Source: Trichomonas vaginalis G3 (Eukaryota; Parabasalia; Trichomonadida; Trichomonadidae). From it: a DNA stretch of 64,000 nucleotides. The DNA is taken from positions 8,400,082 through 8,464,081 of the forward strand of contig NC_067207.1 in NCBI RefSeq assembly GCF_026262505.1, given 5' to 3'. Below are positions 40,847 to 51,580 of the stretch, piece by piece; position 1 is the first letter of the stretch, and each line of letters opens with the position of its first letter. The notes below the pieces were generated by a model. The model was not told the DNA's origin and made no database searches. It saw nothing but the letters and a program-made list of their open reading frames with translations. The position numbers and the translations under genes were made by a program.

Positions 40847-43217
40847 ATGACTGAAATCCCATCTTATTGCTATGCAGATGGAGGAAAGACTCTAAACTCC
40901 ATCTGCATCCAAAAATCCAATTTAATCATTTCAGGAGATTGTGAGATTTTTGGTGGCACTGATTCAATTACTTATTGCTTTAAAACAGTCAAAGACATTC
41001 TTGAAACTTTTTCTTTTAAATCGAAACCGAAATTAAAACGAATAAATGATTATGCTTTTTATAGCTGTTCAAAATTGCAAGGTGTTGATCTATCATCATG
41101 CCAAGATCTAGAATTTATTGGCCAATATGCATTTTCTCAATGCACTTCAGTTGCTACTTTTCTACTTCCTGAAGGTTTAAAAACCATATCTTCTTATTCT
41201 CTTAATAAGTTAAAAATCACCAGCATTAATATTCCATCTACAGTTACTACTATTCTAAATTTTGGAATTTCTCAATGTTCCTCATTAGCAAGCATTACTT
41301 TTACTGCTGGCTCACAGCTTACTTCATTAACTGCAAATGTGTTTTATGGAGATAAGCTTACAACTTTTGAAATACCTGAGAACGTTTCATCAGTTCATGG
41401 ATTAGCTTTTTCAGGTATCACGTCGATGAGGACAATAACAATAAACAATAAAAATGCTTATTTATCCTGTGATACAAAAGCTGTTTATGATTTAGATAAA
41501 ACACAAATTTTATATTGTGCTTCTAATTGTGGTGACAGTTATACCATTGATCCTAATGTTGTTGCAATAAGCAATGGATGTTTTGCAAGTACTCAACTTT
41601 CAACAATAATCATCCCTGATAAAGTTACTGCATTAGCAACTTGGGCTTTTTATGGGGCATCAAATCTTAAACAAATTACTCTCCCAAAATCCTTAAAAAC
41701 AATTGGGAATAATTGTTTCTATTCTAGTGGATTAACATCTGTTGTTATTCCAGATAGTGTTGAAACTATTAACAAAGAAGCATTTGCAAATTGTAATGAT
41801 TTAACTAACATTACATTGCCAAAGTCATTAAGATCGTTGGGAGGAAATGCATTACCTTCTAATCCGAATATGAAATTTTCTTCCATCAACAATGAATTCA
41901 TTTATTTTGATGACTTTTATGTTATTTACATCGACAAAAACAAGTCTATATCGCAATACTTAGGATCAAGATCAGAAATAGTTCTCCTTAACTCTGTTAC
42001 AACAATTAAGACGAACTCATTCCAAAATAAATTGACATTGACATCTGTTACATTTGATGGCGAATCAAATTTAGAAACTATAGAACAGGGTGCATTTTCA
42101 GGCTGTTCAAATCTGAAAACATTTACTTTTGGCTCTAAAATCAAGTCAATCGGTGATTCAGCATTTTCTGGGGCGCTGATTTCAGGTGATATTAAATTCC
42201 AAACAGATCTCACATCAATTGAATCGAATTCTTTTCAAGGTTGCAAGAATATTACATCGCTCTCATTTTCGTCATCTGCACCTTTGAAAATATCAGACAA
42301 TGCATTCTTGAATTGTGAGAAAATCAGTTCAATATCATTTAAAACTACGTCACAAATAAGTTTAGGTATCAAATGTTTCAGTGGATTGACATCTTTGCTG
42401 AATATTATTATACCAGAGAATGTAAATTCTGTCGGTTCAGGTTGTTTCATGAACAGTGGACTTGTTCAAGTTACCTTTACTTCAGGAACAATTGGATTTG
42501 GCACTCTGTCAGCATTTGTCTATGTTTAGGATTCCAAGTAACTGCGAAAACATAGGCCAAGAGTCACTCAGCTTCACAGCAATAACATCTCTCGATATTC
42601 CAGACAATGTTGTAATTCTTGATGACCAGTGTTTGAGAGGATGCAGCCAACTTGTTTCCATCCATATAGGAAGTGGTAGCAAACTTAGTCGCATTGGCTT
42701 TGGAGTTTTCGATGGCTGCTCAAAGTTTTCTACTGTAAATACTTTCCAATCTCAAAACTTCCTTTGTGAAAGTAGTGCAATTTATAGTAGTAATAGATAC
42801 AGAATGCATATCTATCCACCAGCTTCATCTCGTGTTTTCTTCTCTCTTCTTGAAGGTGTTCGGCACATTGAAGATAGTGCATTTATAAGTTGCGCGCATC
42901 TAGAGTCTATAATGCTGCCTGAAAATTCACTCACTAGTATTGGTGTAAGTGCATTTCAAGGATGTACATCACTGAAACAAATTACTATTCCATCCAGTAT
43001 ACAAAGCATTGGATCTAATGCGTTCTTGGACTGTCCTCAATTGAAATGTGGAGTTCTAATTCAAGGAACAAGTAAAAAAGCTATTGTTAAGTTGTTAAAG
43101 TCTTCTGGACTTCAAATTGATTCCTTAAATTTTTGTGAAGGTTATTCATGTAAAAATGATTATCATAGTATTGTTCGTGTTTCATTTTCTTATATTACTG
43201 TATTTATTTTAATGTGA
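40847..43217 (+). pseudogene. BspA-like leucine-rich-repeat protein, one frameshift
   Basis: About 780 residues. LRR_5 repeats (YAFYSCSKLQGVDLSSC, YAFSQCTSVATFLL, AFYGASNLKQITLP, AFSGCSNLKTFTFG) run throughout. The first frame stops at 42529 after TIGFGTLSAFVYV; the second, joined near 42530 (FRIPSNCENIGQESLSFTAI), continues to 43217 with more repeats (VFDGCSKF, AFISCAHLES, AFQGCTSLKQ). The end has NFCEGYSCKNDYHSIVRVSF then a hydrophobic tail. BspA-like proteins act at the cell surface; no signal peptide is visible at the start (MTEIPSYCYADGGKT), so the true 5' end may be missing or exported without one. A second BspA gene lies at 26730. Confidence 0.8.
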
Positions 43218-43277
43218 TTATCATAAAAAATAGCATTTTATTTTTACATACAAACAAAAAAAGTATAAAAAAGATAT

Positions 43278-44468
43278 TTAATGAGCTGCAACTGGAACAA
43301 ATGGACGTTTCCTGGAAGATTTTTGAATTTGATGAATACCATTTCTTCCGTAAAGCATAAAGTCAATTCGCCTGATTTCATCTCTCAATCTTGAATTATC
43401 TTTAATGAGCAAATCTCTTTGATTTACTAATGATTCAAGACTCTTCTTTATTTTATGCATCTTTCTTTTTTCTTCCTTTTCTTTCTCTGCGTATTGTTGA
43501 ATATGAGTTGCTATATCTTGATTATTTAATGAATCTAATTGAATTACGAGTTTATCAACAGATTCTTGTGCCTTTTTGCTCTCACGGATTTCACTGACAT
43601 TTGCATCTGTGATTTTTGTCTTTAATTCGAAAACTTTCTTCTTTGCTTCGTTTAAATCAGCTTTCAAGTTTTCAAGACTTTGGATTTCATTAACTCTGAT
43701 TTCATTAAGTCTAGAAACATTATTGGCACGTTGCATGATCATTAAATCATCTGTTTTTGCAGCTGTTTGCTCATTCCTTAACGCACGCTTTTGAGCTAGC
43801 TCTTTGGCTTCTTCAATTCTGATTTCATTTCGCTTTCTTGCTTCTTCGAGTTCAAATTGAGCATTTTGTATTTGCTGTCTCAAATCTAGCTCTTTTTGCC
43901 TATAATTCTCAATATGAGTCTTGTATTCGGTTAATCTTTTTTCGATAATTTCGTTTTTATTAGCTTCTTTTTCTTGTAAGGCCTGCTGTGTGAGCGTATT
44001 AATCCTATTTATAGACTCAGCAATAACTTCTACAGAAGTTTGCCTGCCGTCTGCTTTCAATGTAATTGGTTTTTCTTTTTCTTCCTTCATTTTTTGATCA
44101 TATTCTATTTGGATATTTTTCAATGCTGCCTGATGTTCTGTCCTAAGTTTTGTAATTTGATCTGTATGTGATTTGTATAATTGAATTCTTGAATGTATTC
44201 TTTTTGCTGAAATTGATTGAATATTATCACGTAATTTTGTAGTACGTTCATTATATAGTTTATTCACTTTAACAAAATGATTTTCTGTTGTTTGAATTTG
44301 TCGAAGTAGCATAAAATGCTCATCTTTGAGTCTAGCTATTTCTTCATCTTGAAGAGCAATGATTTGTTTTCTTTCAAATATTGCTTTTTCTGTTTTCCGT
44401 TGACTCAATCCTGATAAATCTTCTTTCTTTTTCATTCTTCCATAAACGTACAAAAATTGAGCATACAT
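43278..44468 (-). CDS. Coiled-coil protein, unknown (possibly cytoskeletal)
   Basis: About 395 residues from the ATG at 44468 (MYAQFLYVYGRMKKK); MKKKEDLSGLSQ at 44435 is an alternative, and the frame is open upstream to 44537. TCACAA directly before 44468 fits an initiator. From about residue 30 to 360 the chain is Glu/Gln/Lys-rich heptads without break (ALQDEEIARLKDEHFMLLRQ, KRALRNEQTAAKTDDL, IRESKKAQESVDKLVIQL), then a basic end (SSRKRPFVPVAAH). This suits a rod-forming cytoskeletal or flagellar/basal-body protein of the trichomonad type. No further family is seen. Frame intact. Confidence 0.65.
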   Translation of the reverse strand: MYAQFLYVYGRMKKKEDLSGLSQRKTEKAIFERKQIIALQDEEIARLKDEHFMLLRQIQTTENHFVKVNKLYNERTTKLRDNIQSISAKRIHSRIQLYKSHTDQITKLRTEHQAALKNIQIEYDQKMKEEKEKPITLKADGRQTSVEVIAESINRINTLTQQALQEKEANKNEIIEKRLTEYKTHIENYRQKELDLRQQIQNAQFELEEARKRNEIRIEEAKELAQKRALRNEQTAAKTDDLMIMQRANNVSRLNEIRVNEIQSLENLKADLNEAKKKVFELKTKITDANVSEIRESKKAQESVDKLVIQLDSLNNQDIATHIQQYAEKEKEEKRKMHKIKKSLESLVNQRDLLIKDNSRLRDEIRRIDFMLYGRNGIHQIQKSSRKRPFVPVAAH

Positions 44469-44664
44469 TGTGATTATACAAATAGAAAGCCTTTTATATG
44501 AAAAGTTAAATGAACATGTAAAAATATGTATCCGCAAAGAAAAATAATTTTGAAATTAAAAATTGTCACAAAAATACAATATATCAGTGCAAATCAATAA
44601 ATACAGAAAGGATATAAAACTAATACATACATATATTTAATAACAAACAAACAAAAATATAAAA

Positions 44665-46002
44665 TTATGAACTTATCTGTAGTTCAACTTTTTTTCGAGC
44701 GATAACTGATAAGCGATCACTCAATGTTGGCATGGAAAAGGTTAATAAGGAATAAATATGGGAATGTCTGAATAAGTCTAAATTATATGTATAAACCTTG
44801 ATTAAGGTATCATTAATAGGTAAATTATGCTTAAATGCATACTCATCACCTTTAATGATGAAGTATTTTGTTGTGTTCATTCTTAATACTTCAAAAAAGA
44901 AATGAACTGGAAAAGCGTAGGCCAAATAGATTGGCAATAGATACGACATCTGTATCTTTGGTATTTTGGATAGTTTGTTGAATCTTTCTGCGAGTACTTT
45001 TCTGAATAATAATGAAAGTGAAACAATTTCAATCAAACTTATAACGAACTTAGCCATTTCTTCATGGCTGTTCATGAGGTAATAGTAGTTTGCGAAAATT
45101 GCTGTCAAATCATTGCTCTTCAATTTCATCATTGTTGGCTCGCTAATAATAAGCTCACGGTTGAAATAACCGTTTATTTTATAGTCAATTTGCTTCGGGG
45201 TATTATATGTTCGCTCGATCAAAATTTTGTTGAAGTTCATTCCATGGAGGAGTTGAAGACTTCCAAGGAATTTATTATGTGAGACAGTATTTATGATGAA
45301 TTTTGATCCGATTCGAGAGTTAATTCTTGCTGTAAGTGGTTGAATAAGTAATAAAATTAGTAAAACCAATCCAAGATAAAGATAGAGAGGTCTACTATAT
45401 GCGTAAGTTCTTGTTGCTCTACGTCTATTCTCACGAGCTCTACTTTGAGAAATAGAACTGTATGAATAGTAGTAATCAGAATCTGATGAGAAAGTGTTGA
45501 CAGGTGAATCTTCAACTTGATCGATTAAAGGAGTAATTTCTGCTACATTCACAAATGAATTTGTTCTTACAGCGATGTAATTTAATATATTCAAAAAGGT
45601 GGTTGATAAAAGCCAAATTGTAAGTTGCTCTATTAATTGCTTTTGAACAAATAATTGGATGTTAGGCTTGATGTTTGTATCAATTACTAATAGTTTAATG
45701 AGTCTTGATGGGAGGATTACAAGTAAATAGCGGAAAATAATTAAAAATGTAAAGAAGTTGTAGTTGTTACGTACGATTTTGAAAGTTTTATGAGCTGTTT
45801 TGTATATGGTAATATAGAAAATAACTTTAGATATGTTTTCTAATAAGTTAACGAGTGTATTTTTGAATTGATAATTAAATGAAGAGGCTTCTGATAGCAA
45901 TACAGGGATGGATGTGCGTTGTTGATACAATGTATACAGTTCACTGCCATGAATTGCTATTTCTATAAAGAGGATTGCAAGAAGGATTGGAATTGGAGTC
46001 AT
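44665..46002 (-). CDS. Ste24/M48-like membrane protein lacking the HExxH zinc site (pseudoprotease)
   Basis: 445 residues from ATG 46002 (the frame start at 46005 is GTG), with TCACAA (46019-46014) as a good initiator. Several transmembrane segments are visible: IPILLAILFIEIAIHG, FFTFLIIFRYLLVILP, PLYLYLGLVLLILLLIQPL and VISLIEIVSLSLLF. The pattern DYKINGYFNRELIISEPTMM, then DLTAIFANYYYL, KYFIIKGDEYAFKHN and the tail FSMPTLSDRLSVI follows CAAX-protease Ste24. In active enzymes the DLTAIFAN stretch reads xxLAHELGH; here no HExxH exists, and the third ligand motif (ExxAD) is changed to GDEYA. It should be catalytically dead; a regulatory or binding role at the ER is inference. Confidence 0.65.
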   Translation of the reverse strand: MTPIPILLAILFIEIAIHGSELYTLYQQRTSIPVLLSEASSFNYQFKNTLVNLLENISKVIFYITIYKTAHKTFKIVRNNYNFFTFLIIFRYLLVILPSRLIKLLVIDTNIKPNIQLFVQKQLIEQLTIWLLSTTFLNILNYIAVRTNSFVNVAEITPLIDQVEDSPVNTFSSDSDYYYSYSSISQSRARENRRRATRTYAYSRPLYLYLGLVLLILLLIQPLTARINSRIGSKFIINTVSHNKFLGSLQLLHGMNFNKILIERTYNTPKQIDYKINGYFNRELIISEPTMMKLKSNDLTAIFANYYYLMNSHEEMAKFVISLIEIVSLSLLFRKVLAERFNKLSKIPKIQMSYLLPIYLAYAFPVHFFFEVLRMNTTKYFIIKGDEYAFKHNLPINDTLIKVYTYNLDLFRHSHIYSLLTFSMPTLSDRLSVIARKKVELQISS

Positions 46003-46013
46003 CACAAATAATT

Positions 46014-46019
46014 TTGTGA
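46014..46019 (-). promoter_or_regulatory. Initiator (TCACAA on the minus strand)
   Basis: Trichomonad Inr-type sequence 11 bases upstream of the ATG at 46002. Confidence 0.45.
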
Positions 46020-47358
46020 AGAAAAATTTTTACAATCAAATTGATAAAATAATATATGTAACGATATTGTAGAGAATACAAAAATTAGTTGGACAATTGA
46101 AAAATTGAATGGGAGTTAAGAGAAGAAAAGGTTATTCTAATTTTTTAAGGGAAAATATATTGATATATAGTTATATGTATCCTTTTGCTATGCGATATAA
46201 ATTGACTTTCAAAAGAAATTGAAAAACTTCGGAAAATAAAAATGATAAAATCGTCGAATATATATAACAATTGCAAATATTTACAATACTATCAAAAAAA
46301 TTTGATAAAGTTTATGGATAAATCATAAAAATGTTGGTTTTGTATAACTTATTAACTATAATTAAAGCTTAATTCAAAAGTTGAATTAACGTTATAAAAA
46401 ACACTCAGAAAAAATTAAATGTGGTTTGTCTTGTCATCAAGCGGATTGATTTTACAAATTTTGATTGTTATCTCTTCCTCAGCAAATCGTTTTTATAATA
46501 TGATTTACATCTCGTTTTCAAATTCCAAATCTACGGTTTACATGATGGGTCTGATAAAATTTTGCGCAACCCTAAAATTCCATACCATTCATCATGTGAC
46601 TCTGCTATGAATTTGTTATCATATTCATTCTAATTATCATTTCATTATAATTACGAATTCTTGATAAAAAATACTTGGAAATTGTAATACCACTTAAATT
46701 TTGCTCTCTTATTTCCATGTAACGTTAGCTCTCAATTCATTTAGATATCATTCTTGTTAGCGTACACTAACTGCAAATATTCTTTCATGAAAGTTCCGCA
46801 CGACTGATTTCCAAATAATCCACAAATACACAGCTACTTAGATACAAGTTTAAAGTGATTTTTGAGATGCCGTTTTACAATTAAAATTAACAATTTCCCA
46901 ATCTAGAACTTGATGGTACACACCTAAGTACCATAGGAGACCTTGTAAGTTTGTGCTGAAGTTCATGAGCTTGAGTTTAGTCAATCATATTTTTTACAGC
47001 AAATTTGATTAAAAAAAAAATAAAAACATCTAAATATAAACTTGTGAGTTTTGTTATCTAATGCTATATCATCTAAATCCACAAGTGGCATATCCAGTTA
47101 CCCATATTTTTCTAACAATTACCAATCATCAAAGTCTAAATATAGTCTATCATCATTAGATGTACCAAATAGGTTTGAACACATAAATTCTCAAATTTGA
47201 GCTGTGATGTAGTTGAAGTTTAGAAAATATGAGATTCAAGATATTTATTATCCAGTAATTCTGTATTTAATAGGAAGTTCAGGTTGTTTAGAAATGTGAA
47301 TGATATATATAATAGTATTTACTCAAAATAACAAAACAAAAAAAAATTATTAAAAAGA
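46020..47358. other. Intergenic, AT-rich, no gene seen
   Basis: 1.3 kb of AT-rich sequence between two minus-strand genes; the short frame 46419-46610 has no coding look. Confidence 0.5.
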
Positions 47359-48681
47359 TTACATTGCAGTTGAACCAAATTCATTGTTCCATTCAACATA
47401 TTGTACCAATGAATCAGCAGATACAGATGGTTTGACAGATTTGAGAGTTTTCTCAACATCTTCGAAAGATAAAGGTCTAATTGTTGGTTTTACGCCACTT
47501 GTAAATGTTGTTTCTCTCAAAGGAACCATTGCTGCCTCTTTCAACAGAGTAGTCATATCAGCACAACTGTATCCATCAGTCATCTCTGCAATTTTGTCAA
47601 TTTGTTCTTCATTCAACGTATTTGAAGCTCTTTTGACGAGAATTCTTACTAATTGGCCACGTGTTGCTATATCAGGTAATGGGATGTAGATTCTCTTCGT
47701 AAATCTTCTTCTCGCCGCATCATCAATATCTTGAGGTCTATTTGTTGCTCCAAGGATCAAGACTCTCTCTTTTCCACTCCCTACACCTTCGAACTGTAGA
47801 AGGAACTCGGTTTTAACTCTCCTGGATGCTTCGAAATCGTTGTCGCCTCTTTTTGTCAAAATTGAGTCAATTTCGTCTATGAATACGATAGAAGGCGCTT
47901 TGATTCGGGCCAAGGCAAAAAGTGCCCTGGTGAGCTTCTCTCCTTCACCCACCCACTTAGAAGTTAATGAAGAGGCTGATATGTTAAAGAAAGTGCACTG
48001 AGCTTCTGTGGCTAAGGCTTTGGCAATGAGGGTCTTGCCTGTACCTGGTGGACCGAAGAAAAGAACTCCACGAGGTGGTTCACGTAATTCGGTAAATAAG
48101 TCGGGGTATTTCATTGGTAAAATGATTGCTTCTTGGACAGCTTGCTTTGCATGGTCTAGGCCTGCAATATCTTCCCATTTTGTGCCTGGATTTCCGATTA
48201 AAATTTCATTTTCTATTATTTCTAAAAGTCTTGGATCAACTCCACGTAATCTTTCGTCTATTTCTTCCTCTTTATTCTCTTTTGTCTTACCAGTTGCTGC
48301 TAATGCTGTTTGAAATCCGGGAGTTCTGACTGTATCAAGTCCTTTAGCTTTGAAACGCTCACTTTGAACAGTCATTCTGTTAGGTACTGGCGTTGGTTCT
48401 GAATTTGGCTGCGTAGTTGTAGGTTGAGATACTGAGACTTGCTGAGTTTGAATAATTACTTGTTCTGGCTCTGGAACTGGAAATGGAGTGAAGTCTATAT
48501 CCTCAGTTTTTTCGATTGTTCTGATGTTTCTTAATTTCTCGCCATGCTCAAGTATTAATTCTTCGAAGATTACAGGTAAAACCCTTTCTTTATCTGTACA
48601 GGCAGCAATACCAGTGAGACATGCAATCAGCGCCTCGTCATGATTATCACCTGCTTTAAATACATCAACTAAAGATTTCAT
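47359..48681 (-). CDS. Meiotic-clade AAA ATPase (spastin/fidgetin/katanin p60 type)
   Basis: 440 residues from ATG 48681, with TCATTG (48690-48685) as initiator. Walker A is GVLFFGPPGTGKT (about 217), Walker B is SIVFIDEID (about 276), and the second-region sensor reads LGATNRPQDIDDAARRRFTK, which is the spastin/fidgetin style. Pore-loop KWVGEGEK and C-terminal helix WNNEFGS fit the microtubule-severing group. The N-terminal 150 residues are Pro/Thr-rich and disordered after a helical start (MKSLVDVFKAGDNHDEALIA). Such enzymes assemble as hexamers and pull tubulin tails to cut microtubules, important in flagellated cells. Full-length and intact. VPS4 is less likely, because the VPS4 beta domain is absent. 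Confidence 0.85.
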   Translation of the reverse strand: MKSLVDVFKAGDNHDEALIACLTGIAACTDKERVLPVIFEELILEHGEKLRNIRTIEKTEDIDFTPFPVPEPEQVIIQTQQVSVSQPTTTQPNSEPTPVPNRMTVQSERFKAKGLDTVRTPGFQTALAATGKTKENKEEEIDERLRGVDPRLLEIIENEILIGNPGTKWEDIAGLDHAKQAVQEAIILPMKYPDLFTELREPPRGVLFFGPPGTGKTLIAKALATEAQCTFFNISASSLTSKWVGEGEKLTRALFALARIKAPSIVFIDEIDSILTKRGDNDFEASRRVKTEFLLQFEGVGSGKERVLILGATNRPQDIDDAARRRFTKRIYIPLPDIATRGQLVRILVKRASNTLNEEQIDKIAEMTDGYSCADMTTLLKEAAMVPLRETTFTSGVKPTIRPLSFEDVEKTLKSVKPSVSADSLVQYVEWNNEFGSTAM

Positions 48682-48684
48682 TTT

Positions 48685-48690
48685 CAATGA
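48685..48690 (-). promoter_or_regulatory. Initiator (TCATTG on the minus strand)
   Basis: Fits TCA(+1)YW, seven bases ahead of the AAA ATPase ATG. Confidence 0.45.
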
Positions 48691-48907
48691 TTTTAAAAAA
48701 GGAAACTAAAATCTACTTCCCCTCTAAAAAGTGACACTTCCCTTTGGGAATCACTTGAATTAGCATAAAGATATATCTCACAGCTTTAAAAAACTATGTG
48801 TTTTAGATAATTGCTATCTTATTTTTATTATATTTGATTTAATTTATATTCAAAAACGCTATTGAATGAAATAAGTATCGAATTACTAAGTTACTATAGG
48901 CAAATAT

Positions 48908-49921
48908 TTATGTGTTAACAGTCAAAATTGAATCAAAAATCAAATACATATTAAATGACGATTGTAAATAATTACATGTGTGGATATTCTGCGATAGAAT
49001 AGTGATACGAATAGCACCACTTCCATTGTTGCCAATGCCATATGATGTCATATTATAGTACAATGGCATCATTTGGTTTCCTTGGATCATTATTGGATTA
49101 GTAAAGTAAATTCCAGAGTAATGGATCGATGAATTTACTGGACTTGGAGTTTCATCTACGGAACTATTTAGTGCAATGCAACCTTCATAACCTGAAATGA
49201 AAGAACTTCCTCCACCGGCAGCACCAGTTAATTCAATTGATGCGCCACTATAGTATCCAGTTCCACCAACTGCGCCAAAATCTGGCGAGGAATAGTTAAA
49301 TGAAGACATCCCAAACAAACCAGGAATTCCGTAAACTTGTCCATTCGATGGTGCGGGTGTTCCTCCTGATATCTGAGTTCCTCCGCCTGATAGGCCTGAA
49401 CAACGCATCCCTCCTAAAGAACAGTCAGATTTGCCGGAGCCACCTTCAAGGCCTCCTCCATTTCCTCCGATGCTATTCGGCCATTCAGCCCCACCACCAC
49501 CGCCAGAGACCATGATTCGTGAGCGAAGAGATAAAGGATTTGACCAATCAAACGATTCATTAGCATACAAGCGGACATCAGACGAAGCACCGCCAAAAAA
49601 TGCACCTGACATTTTTGCAGAAAAAAACGAATTAAAAAAAGAAGTGGAACCAACATAAAGGTACAGAGTTAGAGGTTTAGTTATTGTCAACACACCGGAT
49701 GTGTAGCCACCAAGTCCTGGAATGGAATTTACCTTATTCCATATTCCAAAAGCGCCTCTTGCACCCCATGCTTCAAAGAGATAACTTCCAGAGGAAATAT
49801 GGATGGTATATGGGCTGCAGTCGGCTGACGTACTCTGACAAGGATATCCAAATAAATACTGGTCTTTATATTTTGTAACATTTTCTAATCCAGTATCCTT
49901 AGAGAGCTTATATCGAATCAT
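48908..49921 (-). CDS. Glycine-rich protein (ALK-type Gly-rich domain), intact paralogue
   Basis: 337 residues from ATG 49921. GLGGYTSGVLTI, GGGGGAEWPNSIGG, GNGGGLEGGSGKSDCS and GAAGGGSSFISGYEGC repeat the features of the paralogue at 39417-40427, but here the central part reads continuously (ASSDVRLYANESFDWS). The family is a compact glycine-rich, beta-helical type domain found in receptor-like and secreted proteins. Paired cysteines (YPCQSTSADC, DCSLGGMRC) suggest disulfides in an extracellular setting. No signal peptide or transmembrane helix is evident. The function in trichomonads is unknown. It is divergent from the coiled-coil gene at 50005. Confidence 0.7.
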   Translation of the reverse strand: MIRYKLSKDTGLENVTKYKDQYLFGYPCQSTSADCSPYTIHISSGSYLFEAWGARGAFGIWNKVNSIPGLGGYTSGVLTITKPLTLYLYVGSTSFFNSFFSAKMSGAFFGGASSDVRLYANESFDWSNPLSLRSRIMVSGGGGGAEWPNSIGGNGGGLEGGSGKSDCSLGGMRCSGLSGGGTQISGGTPAPSNGQVYGIPGLFGMSSFNYSSPDFGAVGGTGYYSGASIELTGAAGGGSSFISGYEGCIALNSSVDETPSPVNSSIHYSGIYFTNPIMIQGNQMMPLYYNMTSYGIGNNGSGAIRITILSQNIHTCNYLQSSFNMYLIFDSILTVNT

Positions 49922-50004
49922 TTTTTACTGTGAACTTTTAACTTTTAGATTATCACTCAGGAAATTATATCATTTTATTTTTAAACGTGCACTTTTCTTA
50001 TAAA

Positions 50005-51042
50005 ATGATAGATGATTCAATTTATGAGCAATCTCTCATTTTAGCAGAGAAAATAATTGCATCATTAGACGACAAAGACCTAATTGCTAAGTACCAAGAA
50101 GCGAAAGAAAAAATACTCGCAGAAAATCAGCCAATTCAGATTCCAGATGAGTATCTAGATACAAACAAATCATATGAAGCTTATCAACAGATAGTGCAGG
50201 AAAATAAAAGGTTAAAAGATCAGCTTAAATCGTTACAAGAAAATAAAAGAGATTTTTCGAATGATCCAGAAAACGAAAAATATGCGCAACTCATTTACGA
50301 CATTAGAAAAAGCATAAATGTAAAGCAGGATGATACACCAAAATCTAATTCTGCCATTGACGAATTAGAATCTTTAAGACTTTATCTAGATGCTACTGTA
50401 AACTCATTAAAATTTATGAAGTCAGGTCTAAGTAACGAGAATTACCGCCTCAAACGAGAACTTGATCGTAAGATTAAAAATTATAATGCTCAATATGAAG
50501 CAGCAAAACAGAAGGCAGAAAACGAAATGATGATATTTACTAATAAGGATGCAGAATTGGATCAACAAATAGCAGAAAGACAGCAAAAGTTACAAGAATT
50601 AACAAATGATTTTAATCTAGTTCATAGCGAGAACCAAAAACTGCTTGAAGAACATAATAGCTGTACAGAAGTTCTTAAAAAGCTTGACAGTGAAATAGAA
50701 AGAGCTGAGAAAAATATTGAAAAGATGGATATGGAATCAGAAACCCTATTTAGAGATATAAAGACGTTGAAATCTCGTTTACAAGCTAAAAATCAAGAGC
50801 TTTCCCACTTACAATCCTTGCAAAAGCTTTCAAATCCTTCAGCAAAAGCTTTTAATGTTGATCAAGAGATTCAACTTCTTAGAAACAAAGCAGAAGAACT
50901 TAGATCTGAGAATGCACAACTCTCATTCGAGTTGAAACGAATGACAAAAAAGAAACAAAGTTCAATTATATCTGATCAATCAATAATCTCAATGGATGAA
51001 GATGAATTAGCTGCGCAAATTCTTCAATCAAAACTTCATTGA
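50005..51042 (+). CDS. Coiled-coil protein, unknown
   Basis: 345 residues from ATG 50005 (MIDDSIYEQSLILAEKIIAS); the frame start at 49987 is GTG. Long heptad stretches run from about residue 55 to 320 (QENKRLKDQLKSLQENKRD, RELDRKIKNYNAQYEAAKQK, DSEIERAEKNIEKMDMESET, IQLLRNKAEELRSENAQLSF), broken by a linker near 95. The C-terminus is basic then acidic. The composition fits an intraflagellar-transport, centrosomal or other cytoskeletal rod; no specific family is recognised. The frame is intact. Confidence 0.65.
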   Translation: MIDDSIYEQSLILAEKIIASLDDKDLIAKYQEAKEKILAENQPIQIPDEYLDTNKSYEAYQQIVQENKRLKDQLKSLQENKRDFSNDPENEKYAQLIYDIRKSINVKQDDTPKSNSAIDELESLRLYLDATVNSLKFMKSGLSNENYRLKRELDRKIKNYNAQYEAAKQKAENEMMIFTNKDAELDQQIAERQQKLQELTNDFNLVHSENQKLLEEHNSCTEVLKKLDSEIERAEKNIEKMDMESETLFRDIKTLKSRLQAKNQELSHLQSLQKLSNPSAKAFNVDQEIQLLRNKAEELRSENAQLSFELKRMTKKKQSSIISDQSIISMDEDELAAQILQSKLH

Positions 51043-51580
51043 TATACTATATTACATTAAACTGTTTTTTATCATTTTTATTTCAAATAAATTTTTTATT
51101 TTTATAATTAACGCTGTAATTAAGTTAGTTTGGAGATTTTCCACAAGGTATTCAAAGCTTCTTATTATAAATTAATGTTCTCTGTTATAAATTTGAGTTA
51201 ATTTGGATAGAATACAAGATTCTGATTGTCAATTTTTTATACTCATATGATAATTCCAAGACACTTTCAGCTACAAGTTTTGATAGATATATCAACGCAT
51301 ATCAAGAATATTATAATGATATAATCACATCTGCAAGCAATGATGTAGAAATTAATAATTCCCCATATGATTATCTTTTGTTTTTTGAAAATCTCTACAA
51401 AATAATTCCAAAAAAAATTCGAAAATATAAAAATGAAAAAAAAAATTCAAATAAAAATTCATCATTTTTTAGATTTTGAAAAAAATTTGGAATTTTTTAT
51501 GTTTGCAAATCATCATTACAATGGTTGGTGATTGTAATTCTTCACATAAAACTAGATTTCAATGATTTTGTCATTTTTCT
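51043..51580. other. Intergenic, no gene seen
   Basis: AT-rich, with A- and T-runs. Initiator TCATTT at 51571-51576 precedes the next gene. Confidence 0.5.
51571..51576 (+). promoter_or_regulatory. Initiator (TCATTT)
   Basis: Fits TCA(+1)YW; +1 lies eight bases before ATG 51581. Confidence 0.5.

Noticed and set aside
44665..46002. Active CAAX protease
   Set aside because: No HExxH motif anywhere in the frame.
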